A stretch of 33,491 nt of DNA from Craurococcus roseus (GCF_039523795.1 NZ_BAAAFZ010000078.1:1-33491), one strand, 5' to 3'; shown: positions 16,216 to 25,966, counted from the stretch's first letter. Translations and numbers: made by a program. Notes: generated by a model not told the origin, from the letters alone.

Positions 16216-17586
16216 ATGAACGCCGATCAGACGACGGCCGCCGATGGCGCACCAGGGACGGACGCGGCCGTCCGGAACGAAGCCCGCTTGGCGGCGCTTT
16301 GGCGGACCGGCCTCCTCGACACCCCGCCCGAGGAGGTGTTCGACCGCCTGACGCGGCTCGCCGGCCGCCTGCTCGGCGCGCCCGTCATCCTGGTGTCCCT
16401 CGTCGAAGCCGACCGCCAGTTCTTCAAAAGCGCGGTCGGCTTGCCCGAGCCTTGGGCCACGCGGCGGCAAACGCCGCTCTCGCATTCCTTCTGCCAGCAT
16501 GTCGTGGCCACTGGCGCGCCGCTTAGGATCGCGGACGCGCGCGAGGACCCATTGGTTTGCGACAACCTCGCCGTGCCCGACATCGGTGTCGTGGCCTATC
16601 TCGGGATGCCGCTCGCCACCGCCGACGGCCAGGTGCTCGGATCGCTTTGCGCCATCGACACCAAGCCGCGGAACTGGACGGCGGAAGACGCCGCCGCGCT
16701 GCGCGACTTGGCCTCCTTGGCCATGAGCGAGATGTCGCTGCGCGGCCTCGCCCTGGAACTCGAGGCTTGGCTCCGAGAGGAGGCCGCCGCGCGCGAAGCG
16801 GTGCGGGCCCGGATGGCGCGGGCACGGCGGCTGGAGGCGCTGGGACAGCTCGCCGGCGGCGTCGCGCACGACTTCGCCAATGTGCTGCAGGCCGTGCAAG
16901 GCGGCGTCCGCTTGGCGGCCGGGCGCCTGGACCGGGATCCCGCCGCCGCCCGCAACCTGCTCGACATGGTCGGCGGCGCGGCGAACCGCGGCGCTTCCGT
17001 TACACGCCGCTTGCTCGCCTTCGCCCGGCGGGGGGAACTGGGCGTTGCGCGGGTGAATCTCGTGGAACTCCTCGACGGCCTGGAGGAGATGCTGGCGCAC
17101 ACCATGAACGCGCCCGGCCTGCGTGTCGTCGTCGAGACGGAGCCTGGGTTGCCGCCGGTGCTGGCCGATCAAGGCGAGCTGGAAACGGTGCTGGTGAACC
17201 TCGCCACGAACGCGCGGGACGCCATGCCACGGGGCGGGACGTTCACCGTAGGGGCCGCGGTCGAGACGGTCGCGGACGGCGCCGTGCCGCACCCGGCCCG
17301 GCTGCGGCTTGGCCGCTACGTCCGGCTTTCGGCCATGGACACCGGCGTCGGCATGGACGCCGGAACGCTGGCGAACGCGGCCGAAGCCTTTTTCACCACC
17401 AAGCCGGAAGGCGAAGGCAGGGGCCTCGGCTTGGCCATGGCCCGCGAATTTGCCGAGCAAGCGGGGGGCGGGTTCGCCGTGGCGAGCGAGCCCGGGCGGG
17501 GGACGACCGTAACCTTCTGGCTGCCCGATGCGGAGGAGACCGGGGGAAATCCGGCCCGGTCGGCGCCCGAAGCCGGGAAGAGGTAA
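16216..17586 (+). CDS. Soluble GAF-domain sensor histidine kinase
   Basis: This 456-residue kinase has no membrane segments. A GAF domain covers about residues 22-175 (LLDTPPEEVFDRLTRLA, SHSFCQHVV and LGSLCAIDT are typical). A short coiled stretch leads to the dimerisation/phosphoacceptor region with LAGGVAHDFANVLQ, His218 being the likely phosphorylated residue. The ATPase domain shows the N-box NLATNARDAMP (328-338), G1 box DTGVGMD (375-381) and G2 box GRGLGLAMA (401-409). No receiver domain or response-regulator gene is near, so it is an orphan kinase. ATG 16216 was preferred over ATG 16192 because GGGG lies 6 nt upstream; that site is within the hairpin described at 16177-16209. What the GAF domain senses is unknown. 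In related chromosomes a GAF-containing PtsP gene often lies near lysC, but this protein has none of the PTS domains. Confidence 0.88.
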   Translation: MNADQTTAADGAPGTDAAVRNEARLAALWRTGLLDTPPEEVFDRLTRLAGRLLGAPVILVSLVEADRQFFKSAVGLPEPWATRRQTPLSHSFCQHVVATGAPLRIADAREDPLVCDNLAVPDIGVVAYLGMPLATADGQVLGSLCAIDTKPRNWTAEDAAALRDLASLAMSEMSLRGLALELEAWLREEAAAREAVRARMARARRLEALGQLAGGVAHDFANVLQAVQGGVRLAAGRLDRDPAAARNLLDMVGGAANRGASVTRRLLAFARRGELGVARVNLVELLDGLEEMLAHTMNAPGLRVVVETEPGLPPVLADQGELETVLVNLATNARDAMPRGGTFTVGAAVETVADGAVPHPARLRLGRYVRLSAMDTGVGMDAGTLANAAEAFFTTKPEGEGRGLGLAMAREFAEQAGGGFAVASEPGRGTTVTFWLPDAEETGGNPARSAPEAGKR

Positions 17587-17757
17587 GAGCCGATGCCCTG
17601 GGCGCCGCTTGTTCCCGCCTTTGCGGCGACAGGCCGGGATCGGCCGATCGCAGTCCTGTGACAACCGCGCCCGCCCGCCTACGAAACGGGCGCCGCCGGT
17701 TGGGTCGGGGCGCCGGGCCTGCCATATTCCGGGCGAGCCACTGGGATTGTGAGGCGC

Positions 17758-18906
17758 ATGAGCTACCGGCCATACCAGCAGATCGCCCGCAGGGCGTCCC
17801 GCCAGATCCGGGTGGGCAAGGTCCTCGTCGGCGGCGACGCGCCGATCAGCGTGCAGACCATGACCAACACGCCCACCGAGGACGCGGTGGCCACCATCGC
17901 CCAGATTCGCAAGTCTGAGGTCGCGGGGGTGGACATCGTCCGCGTGTCCTGCCCGACGCCGGAGAGCACGGCGGCGCTGGCCGAGATCGTGCGCGAGGTG
18001 AACGTGCCGGTCGTGGCCGACATCCACTTCCACTACAAGCGGGCGATCGAGGCGGCGAAGGCCGGCGCGGCCTGCCTCCGCATCAACCCGGGCAACATCG
18101 GCAGCGCCGACCGTGTGAAGGAGGTGGTCAAGGCGGCGCGGGACCATGGCTGCTCCATCCGCATCGGCGTCAACGCCGGCAGCCTGGAGCGGCACCTGCT
18201 GGAGAAATACGGGGAGCCGAACCCGGAAGCGCTGGTTGAGAGCGCGCTCTGGCACGCGGCGCACCTGCAGGACAACGACTTCCACGAGTTCAAGATCAGC
18301 GTGAAGGCGAGCGACGTGTTCCTGGCGGTCGCGGCCTACACCCAGCTCGCCGAGGTTTGCGACCACCCTCTGCACATCGGCATCACCGAGGCAGGGGGGA
18401 AACGCACCGGCACGGTGAAGAGCGCGATCGGCCTCGGCAACCTGCTCTGGGCCGGCATCGGCGACACCCTGCGCGTCTCCCTCTCGGCCGAGCCGGAGGA
18501 GGAGGTGCACGTCGGCTGGGAGATGCTGAAGTCGCTGGGCCTTCGGCACCGCGGCGTGAAGATCATCTCCTGCCCGTCTTGCGCCCGGCAGGGCTTCGAC
18601 GTCATCAGGACGGTGGCGACCCTGGAAGACCGGCTGGCGCACATCGAGACGCCGATCACGCTGTCCATCATCGGCTGCGTGGTGAACGGGCCGGGCGAGG
18701 CGCTGATGACCGACCTTGGCCTGACCGGCGGCGGCGCCGGTCGGCACATGGTTTACGCGGCGGGCCGGCAAGACCACACGGTGGACGGCGACCGGATGGT
18801 GGACCACTTGGTCGCACTGGTGGAACGCCGGGCGGCGCAGATCCAGGCGGAGGAGGAAGCCGCCAAGCGCGCAGCGGCTGAGGCGCAGGCCCAGGCGGCG
18901 GAGTAG
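17758..18906 (+). CDS. ispG: 4-hydroxy-3-methylbut-2-enyl diphosphate synthase IspG
   Basis: IspG (GcpE) converts the cyclic diphosphate MEcPP to HMBPP, the penultimate step of the MEP isoprenoid pathway, using a [4Fe-4S] cluster. The 382-residue protein has the TIM-barrel part with PISVQTMTNTPT and INPGNIG. The cluster domain has CPSC (Cys272, Cys275) and IGCVVNGPGE (Cys307, with Glu314 as the usual fourth ligand). The last 25 residues are an Ala/Glu/Gln-rich helix beyond the conserved core. ATG 17758 gives the expected N-terminus (RPYQQIARRASRQIRVG). GTG 17749 is possible three codons upstream. The 171 bases before it hold no gene. Confidence 0.97.
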   Translation: MSYRPYQQIARRASRQIRVGKVLVGGDAPISVQTMTNTPTEDAVATIAQIRKSEVAGVDIVRVSCPTPESTAALAEIVREVNVPVVADIHFHYKRAIEAAKAGAACLRINPGNIGSADRVKEVVKAARDHGCSIRIGVNAGSLERHLLEKYGEPNPEALVESALWHAAHLQDNDFHEFKISVKASDVFLAVAAYTQLAEVCDHPLHIGITEAGGKRTGTVKSAIGLGNLLWAGIGDTLRVSLSAEPEEEVHVGWEMLKSLGLRHRGVKIISCPSCARQGFDVIRTVATLEDRLAHIETPITLSIIGCVVNGPGEALMTDLGLTGGGAGRHMVYAAGRQDHTVDGDRMVDHLVALVERRAAQIQAEEEAAKRAAAEAQAQAAE

Positions 18907-18952
18907 ACGACCGCACCTCGTGTCCCCTAGCTGCCAACGCTAGGTAAAACCA

Positions 18953-19225
18953 GTGAGCAGAAAGGCATCACCTCGGGGCTGGCCGGTGACGGTGAAGGAC
19001 CAAGTCACCATTCCGAAGCCCTTGCGCGACCACCTGCGCTTGGCTCCAGGCGACCACCTGGAGTTCGAGATCCTGCCCGACGGCCGGGCGCAGATCCGCA
19101 AGGCCGAAGCGGAATCCGGCCCGCCGCCCGATCGTTTCGCGCGCTTGGTGGGCCGTGCCTCGGCAGGCCTCACCCGGACTTTTTCGTCGGCGCGCACGCC
19201 GAGGTCGCCGGGGTGCGCGTGCTGA
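18953..19225 (+). pseudogene. Truncated AbrB/MazE-type antitoxin (vapB-like) of a collapsed toxin-antitoxin locus
   Basis: The first 75 or so residues are a swapped-hairpin DNA-binding protein of the AbrB/MazE/SpoVT family (core PVTVKDQVTIPKPLRDHL, then LAPGDHLEFEILPDGRAQIRK), followed by the linker DRFARLVGRASAGLT. Intact relatives continue with a short helix (TDEIMALTR-like) that binds the toxin. Here the sequence instead runs out of frame into the 3' end of a PIN toxin gene and ends at a TGA after 16 unrelated residues (RTFSSARTPRSPGCAC). The GTG start at 18953 has AGG 8 nt upstream. The DNA-binding half could still be made and could bind DNA, but it has lost its toxin-neutralising tail. 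Confidence 0.72.
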
Positions 19226-19287
19226 CCCGGGACGGGAGCCGTTACCGCAGGTACTTTCCCGGGTTGGTCCTCATCGCTCCGCCCTGA
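19171..19287 (+). pseudogene. 3' remnant of a VapC-type PIN-domain toxin gene
   Basis: In a frame different from the antitoxin, these bases encode HPDFFVGAHAEVAGVR, VLTRDGSRYRRYFPG and LVLIAPP before a TGA. This matches the last 38 residues of VapC-family PIN-domain RNases, including the conserved DFFxGAHA block and the final LTRD...RYF...LIAP motif. The first 95-100 residues, with most catalytic acids, are absent and there is no start codon. The joint with the antitoxin lies near 19168-19175. It was apparently made by a deletion of about 330 bases taking the antitoxin end and most of the toxin. Confidence 0.72.
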
Positions 19288-19330
19288 GCCCTTGCCGCGC
19301 GCCGCTTCCGCGGGCTAACGCCCCTTCGCC

Positions 19331-20587
19331 ATGCCCCCTACAGCCCTGCAACCCGTCCGCGGCACGCGCGACCTCATCGGCGAGGAGCAGCGCCGCCACC
19401 AGCGCGTGGTGGACACGGCGCGCCGGATCGCCGCCCTTTACGGCTTCGAGGAGTGGGCCACGCCCGTGTTCGAGGACACGCGCGTCTTTTCCCGCGGCCT
19501 GGGCGACACCTCGGACGTCGTGTCCAAGGAGATGTACACCTTCACCGACCGCGGCGGCGACAGCATCACGCTGCGGCCGGAGAACACGGCTGGGGTGTGC
19601 CGGGCGCTGGTGAGCAACGGGCTCGCGCAGGCCGGGCTGCCGCGCAAGGTGTTCTACGCCGGGCCGATGTTCCGCTACGAGCGGCCGCAGAAGGGGCGCT
19701 ACCGGCAGTTCCACCAGATCGGGATAGAGGTGTTGGGCGCCGCCGAGCCGCTGGCCGACGCGGAGTGCATAGCCTGCGGCTGGCACATCCAGCAGGAACT
19801 GGGCATCGCCGAAGGCACGGTGCTGGAGGTGAACACGCTCGGCGACGCGGAAAGCGCGGCGGCCTACCGGGCGGCGTTGGTGGCCTACTTCGCCGGCCAC
19901 AAGGACCGGCTCTCCGCGGACAGCCAGGTCCGGCTGGAGAAGAACCCGCTCCGCATCCTCGACAGCAAGGACGCAGGCGACCGCGCCCTGTTGACCGAAG
20001 CGCCGACCATCTTCGAACACCTGACCCCGGCGGCGGCGGCCTTCTTCGAAGCGGTGACGCGCCACCTGGATCGCTTCGGCGTCCCGGCGCGGCGGAACCC
20101 GCGCATCGTGCGTGGCCTCGATTACTACAGCCACACCGCGTTCGAGTTCGTCACCGACCGGCTCGGCGCGCAGGGCACCGTCATGGCGGGCGGGCGCTAT
20201 GACGGGCTGGTGGAGGAGATGGGCGGGCCGCCCACCCCTTCTGTCGGCTGGGCCGCCGGGGTGGAGCGGCTGGCGCTGCTGCTGGAAGCGGGGGGGCTCA
20301 CCCCCGCGGTGCCCCGGCCGGTGGCGGTGATCCCGGTCGGCGAGGCGGCGGAAGGGCCGGCGCTCGACGTGGCGCAGGCGCTGCGCCGCGCCGGTGTGGT
20401 GGCGGAGATGGCTTACAAGGGCAACCTCAAGCGGCGGATGGAGCGCGCCAACCGCTCCGGGGCGCTGGCCGCAGTCATCATCGGCGACGCGGAGCTGGCG
20501 GAAGGCGTGGCGCAGCTCCGCGACCTCGACGCCGGCACGCAAGAAACGGTGCCGCTCGCCGAAGTGCCGGGGCGGCTCGCGCCGTGA
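19331..20587 (+). CDS. hisS: Histidine--tRNA ligase
   Basis: HisRS charges tRNA-His in the cytosol. The 418-residue class II synthetase shows PVRGTRDL at the N-terminus and motif 2 (GPMFRYERPQKGRYRQFHQ). The histidine-specific block is RGLDYYSHTAFE, motif 3 includes GGRYDGL and GWAAGVERL, and the C-terminal anticodon-binding domain spans about 325-418. Full length is typical. The stop codon TGA overlaps the GTG start of prfA by 4 nt, so the two are translationally coupled. A single internal cysteine pair region (AECIACGWH) is unremarkable. Confidence 0.97.
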   Translation: MPPTALQPVRGTRDLIGEEQRRHQRVVDTARRIAALYGFEEWATPVFEDTRVFSRGLGDTSDVVSKEMYTFTDRGGDSITLRPENTAGVCRALVSNGLAQAGLPRKVFYAGPMFRYERPQKGRYRQFHQIGIEVLGAAEPLADAECIACGWHIQQELGIAEGTVLEVNTLGDAESAAAYRAALVAYFAGHKDRLSADSQVRLEKNPLRILDSKDAGDRALLTEAPTIFEHLTPAAAAFFEAVTRHLDRFGVPARRNPRIVRGLDYYSHTAFEFVTDRLGAQGTVMAGGRYDGLVEEMGGPPTPSVGWAAGVERLALLLEAGGLTPAVPRPVAVIPVGEAAEGPALDVAQALRRAGVVAEMAYKGNLKRRMERANRSGALAAVIIGDAELAEGVAQLRDLDAGTQETVPLAEVPGRLAP

Positions 20588-21642
20588 GCATCGCCGACAA
20601 GCTCGACCGGGTGCTCACCCGCGTCGAGGAGATCAAGCACCTGCTCTCCACCGCCGACGGCGGCCAATTCGGGGCGCTCTCCAAGGAGCTGGCGGAACTG
20701 GAGCCGGTGGCCGAGAAGGTGCAGGTGCTCCGCGCCGCCGAGCGGGCGCGGGACGAGGCGGAAGCCATGCTGGCCGACCCGGAACTGCGGGAGCTGGCCG
20801 AATCGGAGTATTTCGAGCAGCGCGACCTGGTGCCGGTCCTGGAGCGCGAGCTGCGCCTCATGCTGCTGCCGCGCGACGCGGCGGACGAGCGCAGCGCCAT
20901 CCTGGAGGTCCGCCCGGCCGCGGGCGGCGACGAGGCGGCGCTGTTCGCGGCCGAGCTGTTCCGCGCCTACCAGCGCTACGCCGAAGGCAAGCGCTGGCGC
21001 TTCGAGGTGCTGGAGTACGACGAGAGCGACCTCGGCGGCGTGCGCGGCGCCACCGCCGAGATCGAGGGTAAGGGCGTCTTCGCCCGGCTGAAGTTCGAGA
21101 GCGGCGTCCACCGCGTCCAGCGCGTCCCGGCCACCGAGACGCAGGGCCGCATCCACACCTCCACCGTCACCGTCGCGGTGCTGCCGCAGGCGGAGGAGGT
21201 GGACGTGCAGATCAACGAGGGCGACCTTCGGATAGATACCTACCGGGCCTCCGGCGCCGGCGGGCAGCACGTGAACAAGACGGACAGCGCCGTCCGCATC
21301 ACCCACCTGCCGACCGGCGTGGCGGTGGCGATGCAGGAGGAGAAGTCGCAGCACAAGAACCGCGCCAAGGCGATGAAGGTGCTGCGCGCCCGGCTGTTCG
21401 AGGCGGAGCGGAGCCGCGTGGACGCGACCCGCGCCGCTGACCGCAAGAGCCAGGTCGGCACCGGCGACCGCAGCGAGCGCATCCGCACCTACAACTTTCC
21501 CCAGGGCCGCGTCACCGACCACCGCATCGGCCTGACCCTCCACAAGATCGACCGGGTGATGCTGGGCGACTTGGACGAACTGGTCGACGCCTTGTCTGCC
21601 GAGGAGCAGGCGGCGCTGCTGGCGGCGGCCGAGGGCGAATGA
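20584..21642 (+). CDS. prfA: Peptide chain release factor 1
   Basis: RF1 ends translation at UAA and UAG codons. The 352-residue protein carries the stop-codon recognition tripeptide Pro-Ala-Thr at 182-184 (RVPATETQGRIHTS), which marks RF1 rather than RF2. The catalytic GGQ is at 226-228 (GAGGQHVNKT), where Gln228 is methylated by PrmC. The start is a GTG inside the hisS stop overlap (GTGA). The end overlaps the next gene in the same way (ATGA). The RF1/PrmC pairing in one operon is usual; the small gene between them is not. Confidence 0.97.
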   Translation: MSIADKLDRVLTRVEEIKHLLSTADGGQFGALSKELAELEPVAEKVQVLRAAERARDEAEAMLADPELRELAESEYFEQRDLVPVLERELRLMLLPRDAADERSAILEVRPAAGGDEAALFAAELFRAYQRYAEGKRWRFEVLEYDESDLGGVRGATAEIEGKGVFARLKFESGVHRVQRVPATETQGRIHTSTVTVAVLPQAEEVDVQINEGDLRIDTYRASGAGGQHVNKTDSAVRITHLPTGVAVAMQEEKSQHKNRAKAMKVLRARLFEAERSRVDATRAADRKSQVGTGDRSERIRTYNFPQGRVTDHRIGLTLHKIDRVMLGDLDELVDALSAEEQAALLAAAEGE

Positions 21643-22070
21643 CACCCGCCGTCCAGCCGGAGCGGGACGGCCCCGGCGCCCTCGTCCGCCGCTTCTACGC
21701 CGTCAGCGCGGAGGGGGGTGATCCGGAAGCCTTGCGCCCCCTACTCGCGCCGGACGTGAACTGGGTCGAGCCGGACGTCGGTGCCCACATGGGCCGTTTG
21801 ACGGGCGCCGGGGCGGTTCTCGACATGATCCGCCGCGCGCAGGCGGCCGCCGGCGGCACCTTCCGCTTGGCCGTGGCGGAAACCGTCGAAACCCGAACCC
21901 ATTGCGCCGCCCTGATCGCCTGGTCGGCCGAGCGCGACGGGCGCACCATCCGCGGGCGCGAGTTGGCGGTGTTCGGCGTCGCGGGCGGCCGGATCGCATC
22001 GGTGACCTTCCACCCGGAGGACATCGCGGACGACCGGGCCTTCTGGGGCGAGGCGGGGCCGCGGAGGTGA
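21639..22070 (+). CDS. SnoaL/NTF2-like fold protein
   Basis: This 143-residue cytosolic protein has the pattern of the SnoaL-like branch of the NTF2 superfamily: LVRRFYAVSAEGGDPEALRPLL, then DVNWVEPDVGAHMGRLTGAGAVLDMI, and a C-terminal strand pair with GVAGGRIASVTFHPEDIADD. Such folds form small cone-shaped pockets used as isomerases, hydrolases or ligand binders, so no activity can be assigned. Its start overlaps the prfA stop (ATGA) and its stop overlaps the prmC start (GTGA). It should therefore be made together with both. A role linked to translation termination is suggested only by this placement. Confidence 0.8.
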   Translation: MTPAVQPERDGPGALVRRFYAVSAEGGDPEALRPLLAPDVNWVEPDVGAHMGRLTGAGAVLDMIRRAQAAAGGTFRLAVAETVETRTHCAALIAWSAERDGRTIRGRELAVFGVAGGRIASVTFHPEDIADDRAFWGEAGPRR

Positions 22071-22957
22071 GCGCCGCCGTCGCCTGTGCCGACCCGGAGG
22101 GCACGGTGGGCGCCTTCCTGTGCCGCGCCGGCCAACGCCTCCGCGCCGCCGCCATCGAGATGCCGAGGCTCGAAGCGCGGCTGATGCTGGCGCACGCGAT
22201 GGGGTGCCGCACCGAAGACTTGCTGCGCGACCCGCGGACGCCGGTCCCGCCCGCGGCGGCGCTGCGCTTCGCCGGGTTGCTCGAGCGCCGGCTCGGCCGC
22301 GAGCCGATGGCGCGCCTGCTCGGCGCGGCGGAATTCTGGTCGTTGCCCTTCGCCGTGTCCCCCGCCACCCTCGTGCCGCGGCCGGACACGGAAACGCTGA
22401 TCGAGGCGGCGTTGGCGGCTTTTCCGGAACGGGGCGCGCCGCGGCGGGTGCTGGACCTCGGCACCGGCACGGGTTGCCTGTTGCTCGCCGCCTTGTCCGA
22501 GTTCCCGGAGGCCAAGGGCGTCGGCGTGGACGCGGTGCCCGAGGCGGCGCTGCTGGCGCGGCGCAACGCAGCCGCGCTCGGAATGGGTGGCCGGACGGTC
22601 TTTCTGGCGGGATCCTGGGGCGCGGCGCTGGGCGACTGCCCTTTCGATCTCATCCTGTCCAACCCGCCTTACGTGGAGGCGGGCGCGATCCCGGGACTGG
22701 CGCCCGAGGTCGCGCTGCACGAACCTCGCTCGGCGCTGGACGGCGGCGCCGACGGTCTGGGCGCTTACCGGGCGCTCTTGCCGGAAATCCGGCGGCTGCT
22801 CGCGCCGGGCGGCCGGGCGGTGGTCGAGTTGGGGCAGGGGCAGCGCGGGCCCGTCGAGGCCATCGCGGCCGGCAGCGGCCTTCGGACGCTGTGCTGCCGG
22901 GCGGACCTCGGCGGCGTGGACAGGGCGCTGGTCCTCGCGGCGCCCGCCGGGATTTGA
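22067..22957 (+). CDS. prmC: Release factor glutamine methyltransferase PrmC
   Basis: PrmC (HemK) N5-methylates the glutamine of the GGQ motif in release factors, which speeds peptide release. The 296-residue protein has the N-terminal helical release-factor-binding domain (about 10-90) and the RPDTE block at 105-109. SAM motif I is VLDLGTGTGCLLL (128-140), and the catalytic NPPY motif is at 199-202 (LSNPPYVEA). The GTG at 22067 overlaps the stop of the SnoaL-like gene. An internal later start is unlikely because the N-terminal domain would be lost. Its substrate RF1 is encoded just upstream. Confidence 0.95.
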   Translation: MSAAVACADPEGTVGAFLCRAGQRLRAAAIEMPRLEARLMLAHAMGCRTEDLLRDPRTPVPPAAALRFAGLLERRLGREPMARLLGAAEFWSLPFAVSPATLVPRPDTETLIEAALAAFPERGAPRRVLDLGTGTGCLLLAALSEFPEAKGVGVDAVPEAALLARRNAAALGMGGRTVFLAGSWGAALGDCPFDLILSNPPYVEAGAIPGLAPEVALHEPRSALDGGADGLGAYRALLPEIRRLLAPGGRAVVELGQGQRGPVEAIAAGSGLRTLCCRADLGGVDRALVLAAPAGI

Positions 22958-23047
22958 GCCGCCGGCCGCCTCTGGACGCGTCAACAAAAAAACCATTTGG
23001 CGGGCGGCCTCCGCGCTATTAAGTTCCAGCCAAGGGTTCGCTCAGTG

Positions 23048-23063
23048 GCCGGCTTCGGCCGGC
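23048..23063 (+). other. Short hairpin with a TTCG tetraloop downstream of prmC
   Basis: GCCGGC-TTCG-GCCGGC forms a 6-bp stem closed by a cUUCGg tetraloop, an exceptionally stable RNA hairpin, 90 bases after the prmC stop. No T-run follows. It may protect the 3' end of the upstream mRNA or attenuate transcription into the DUF4167 gene. The rest of the 256-base gap to 23214 contains no recognised gene. Confidence 0.4.
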
Positions 23064-23213
23064 GTTGCTTGCGAGCGTTCCCGTGATGCGGTGGCGCCCG
23101 TGCGCGGCACGGCTCCGCGTGGCACGTTACAGATCGGTCGCATTGATAGGGCACGTCCGGAATACCCCGCGTGCCGGGGCGGCCATGGCTGCGAGACAAT
23201 AGACATAGCACTC

Positions 23214-23744
23214 ATGAACAACATGAAACGCATGCGCGGCCGCAACCACCGGCATGGTGGCGGCGGCGGCGGAGGGGGCGGTGGTGGAGGCGGCGGCTAC
23301 CGCCAGAGCGGCCACCAGCCCATGAACCGTAGCCACGTGTTCGACTCCAACGGGCCGGACATGCGGTTGCGCGGCACGGCGCAGCAACTCTTCGAGAAGT
23401 ACCTCCAGCTCGGCCGCGACGCGACCGGCTCGGGCGACCGAGTGACGGCGGAAGGCTACTTTCAACACGCCGAGCACTATTTCCGCATCCTGAACGCCAT
23501 GAGCCAAGCGCAGGGCGGCGGCCACCACCAACAGCAGCAGCGGCGTTTCCAGACCCCGTCCGAGCCTGCGGGCGCAGAGGGGCCTGACGGAACCGACGAC
23601 CAGCCCGAGTCCCAGAGCCAGGGCAACGGCGCCCAGCAGGGCCATGCTCCCCAGGGCAACGGCCACCAAGCCAACGGCCATGCGCCCGAGCAGGACGCGG
23701 CGGACAGCGAAGGGCCGTCCGCGGACAACCGCGAACCGGCCTGA
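23214..23744 (+). CDS. DUF4167 domain protein with poly-glycine tract
   Basis: This is a 176-residue protein of a family almost confined to alphaproteobacteria and of unknown function. The conserved domain spans about residues 38-83 (NRSHVFDSNGPDMRLRG, then QLFEKYLQLGRDA and AEGYFQHAEHYFRI). It is flanked by disordered sequence: a basic start (MNNMKRMRGRNHRHG), a run of 14 glycines (15-28) and a Gln/Gly/Asn/Pro-rich acidic tail. The basic head and glycine-rich stretch suggest nucleic-acid binding, but that is inference. ATG 23214 was chosen as the first codon of the conserved basic head; its ribosome-binding site is poor. Location directly after prmC is typical for the family. Confidence 0.88.
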   Translation: MNNMKRMRGRNHRHGGGGGGGGGGGGGGYRQSGHQPMNRSHVFDSNGPDMRLRGTAQQLFEKYLQLGRDATGSGDRVTAEGYFQHAEHYFRILNAMSQAQGGGHHQQQQRRFQTPSEPAGAEGPDGTDDQPESQSQGNGAQQGHAPQGNGHQANGHAPEQDAADSEGPSADNREPA

Positions 23745-23819
23745 CGAACCCGGCCTCCGCCGCATGGGGGCGGTGGTCGCGCGTTGACACGCCACCACGT
23801 CGGACGCAGCATCCCGGAC

Positions 23820-23914
23820 GTTCCAAGGGGCGCCCCAGCAGGGGCTGAGATGCGGCTATCCGCGCCGTGACCCTTTGAACCTGATCCGGGTCGTGCCGGC
23901 GTAGGGACAGGAAC
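23820..23914 (+). promoter_or_regulatory. Thiamine pyrophosphate (THI-box) riboswitch
   Basis: The leader shows the conserved aptamer blocks in order: GGGGCGCCCC, GGGGCTGAGAT (23841-23851), ACCCTTTGAACCTGATC (from 23870) and GGGTCGTGCCGGCGTAGGGA (to 23907). The closing stem P1 is GTTCC (23820-23824) with GGAAC (23910-23914). TPP binding should lower expression of thiC, whose start is 73 bases downstream. The position before thiC is the classic one. Confidence 0.96.
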
Positions 23915-23960
23915 ACTCGGGCGTCGCTCCGCGCGGCGCTCAACCGTCCGGCGTCGGCCC

Positions 23961-23984
23961 GGATCTCCATTCGAGGGGAGATCC
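23961..23984 (+). promoter_or_regulatory. Hairpin sequestering the thiC ribosome-binding site (riboswitch expression platform)
   Basis: GGATCTCC (23961-23968) and GGAGATCC (23977-23984) form a perfect 8-bp stem with an 8-base loop. The ribosome-binding site GAGGGGAG (23973-23980) is partly in the loop and partly in the 3' arm, 7 nt before the GTG start. The hairpin would block ribosome entry, so control is likely at translation initiation. Which aptamer strand frees it without TPP was not determined. Confidence 0.7.
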
Positions 23985-23987
23985 AAG

Positions 23988-25823
<1,836 letters not shown>

Positions 25824-25966
25824 GGCATGCAGGTGCCCGGGGGCCGGCGAAGCGGCCTTCGTGCAACGCTGCATACAATGTGAAGTGCATGCGATCGGCT
25901 TAACACAGGCGTTAGCATGAACCGTGATAGCACCTTTCCGGCCGGGTAAGCTGGTCGGAGGGGTGC

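Noticed and set aside
14950..18807. A 1285-codon open frame on the minus strand
   Set aside because: It lies opposite nitronate monooxygenase, histidine kinase and ispG, all with clear motifs. Its translation is low-complexity Arg/His/Ala-rich, as expected from the reverse of GC-rich genes.
23260..23310. A repeat array suggested by the GGC/GGT run in the DUF4167 gene
   Set aside because: It is a poly-glycine coding tract with mixed glycine codons, not a CRISPR or a tandem repeat array.
25842..25857. A terminator hairpin after thiC (GGCCG/CGGCC)
   Set aside because: Only 5 bp with no T-run; such stems are expected by chance in DNA this GC-rich.
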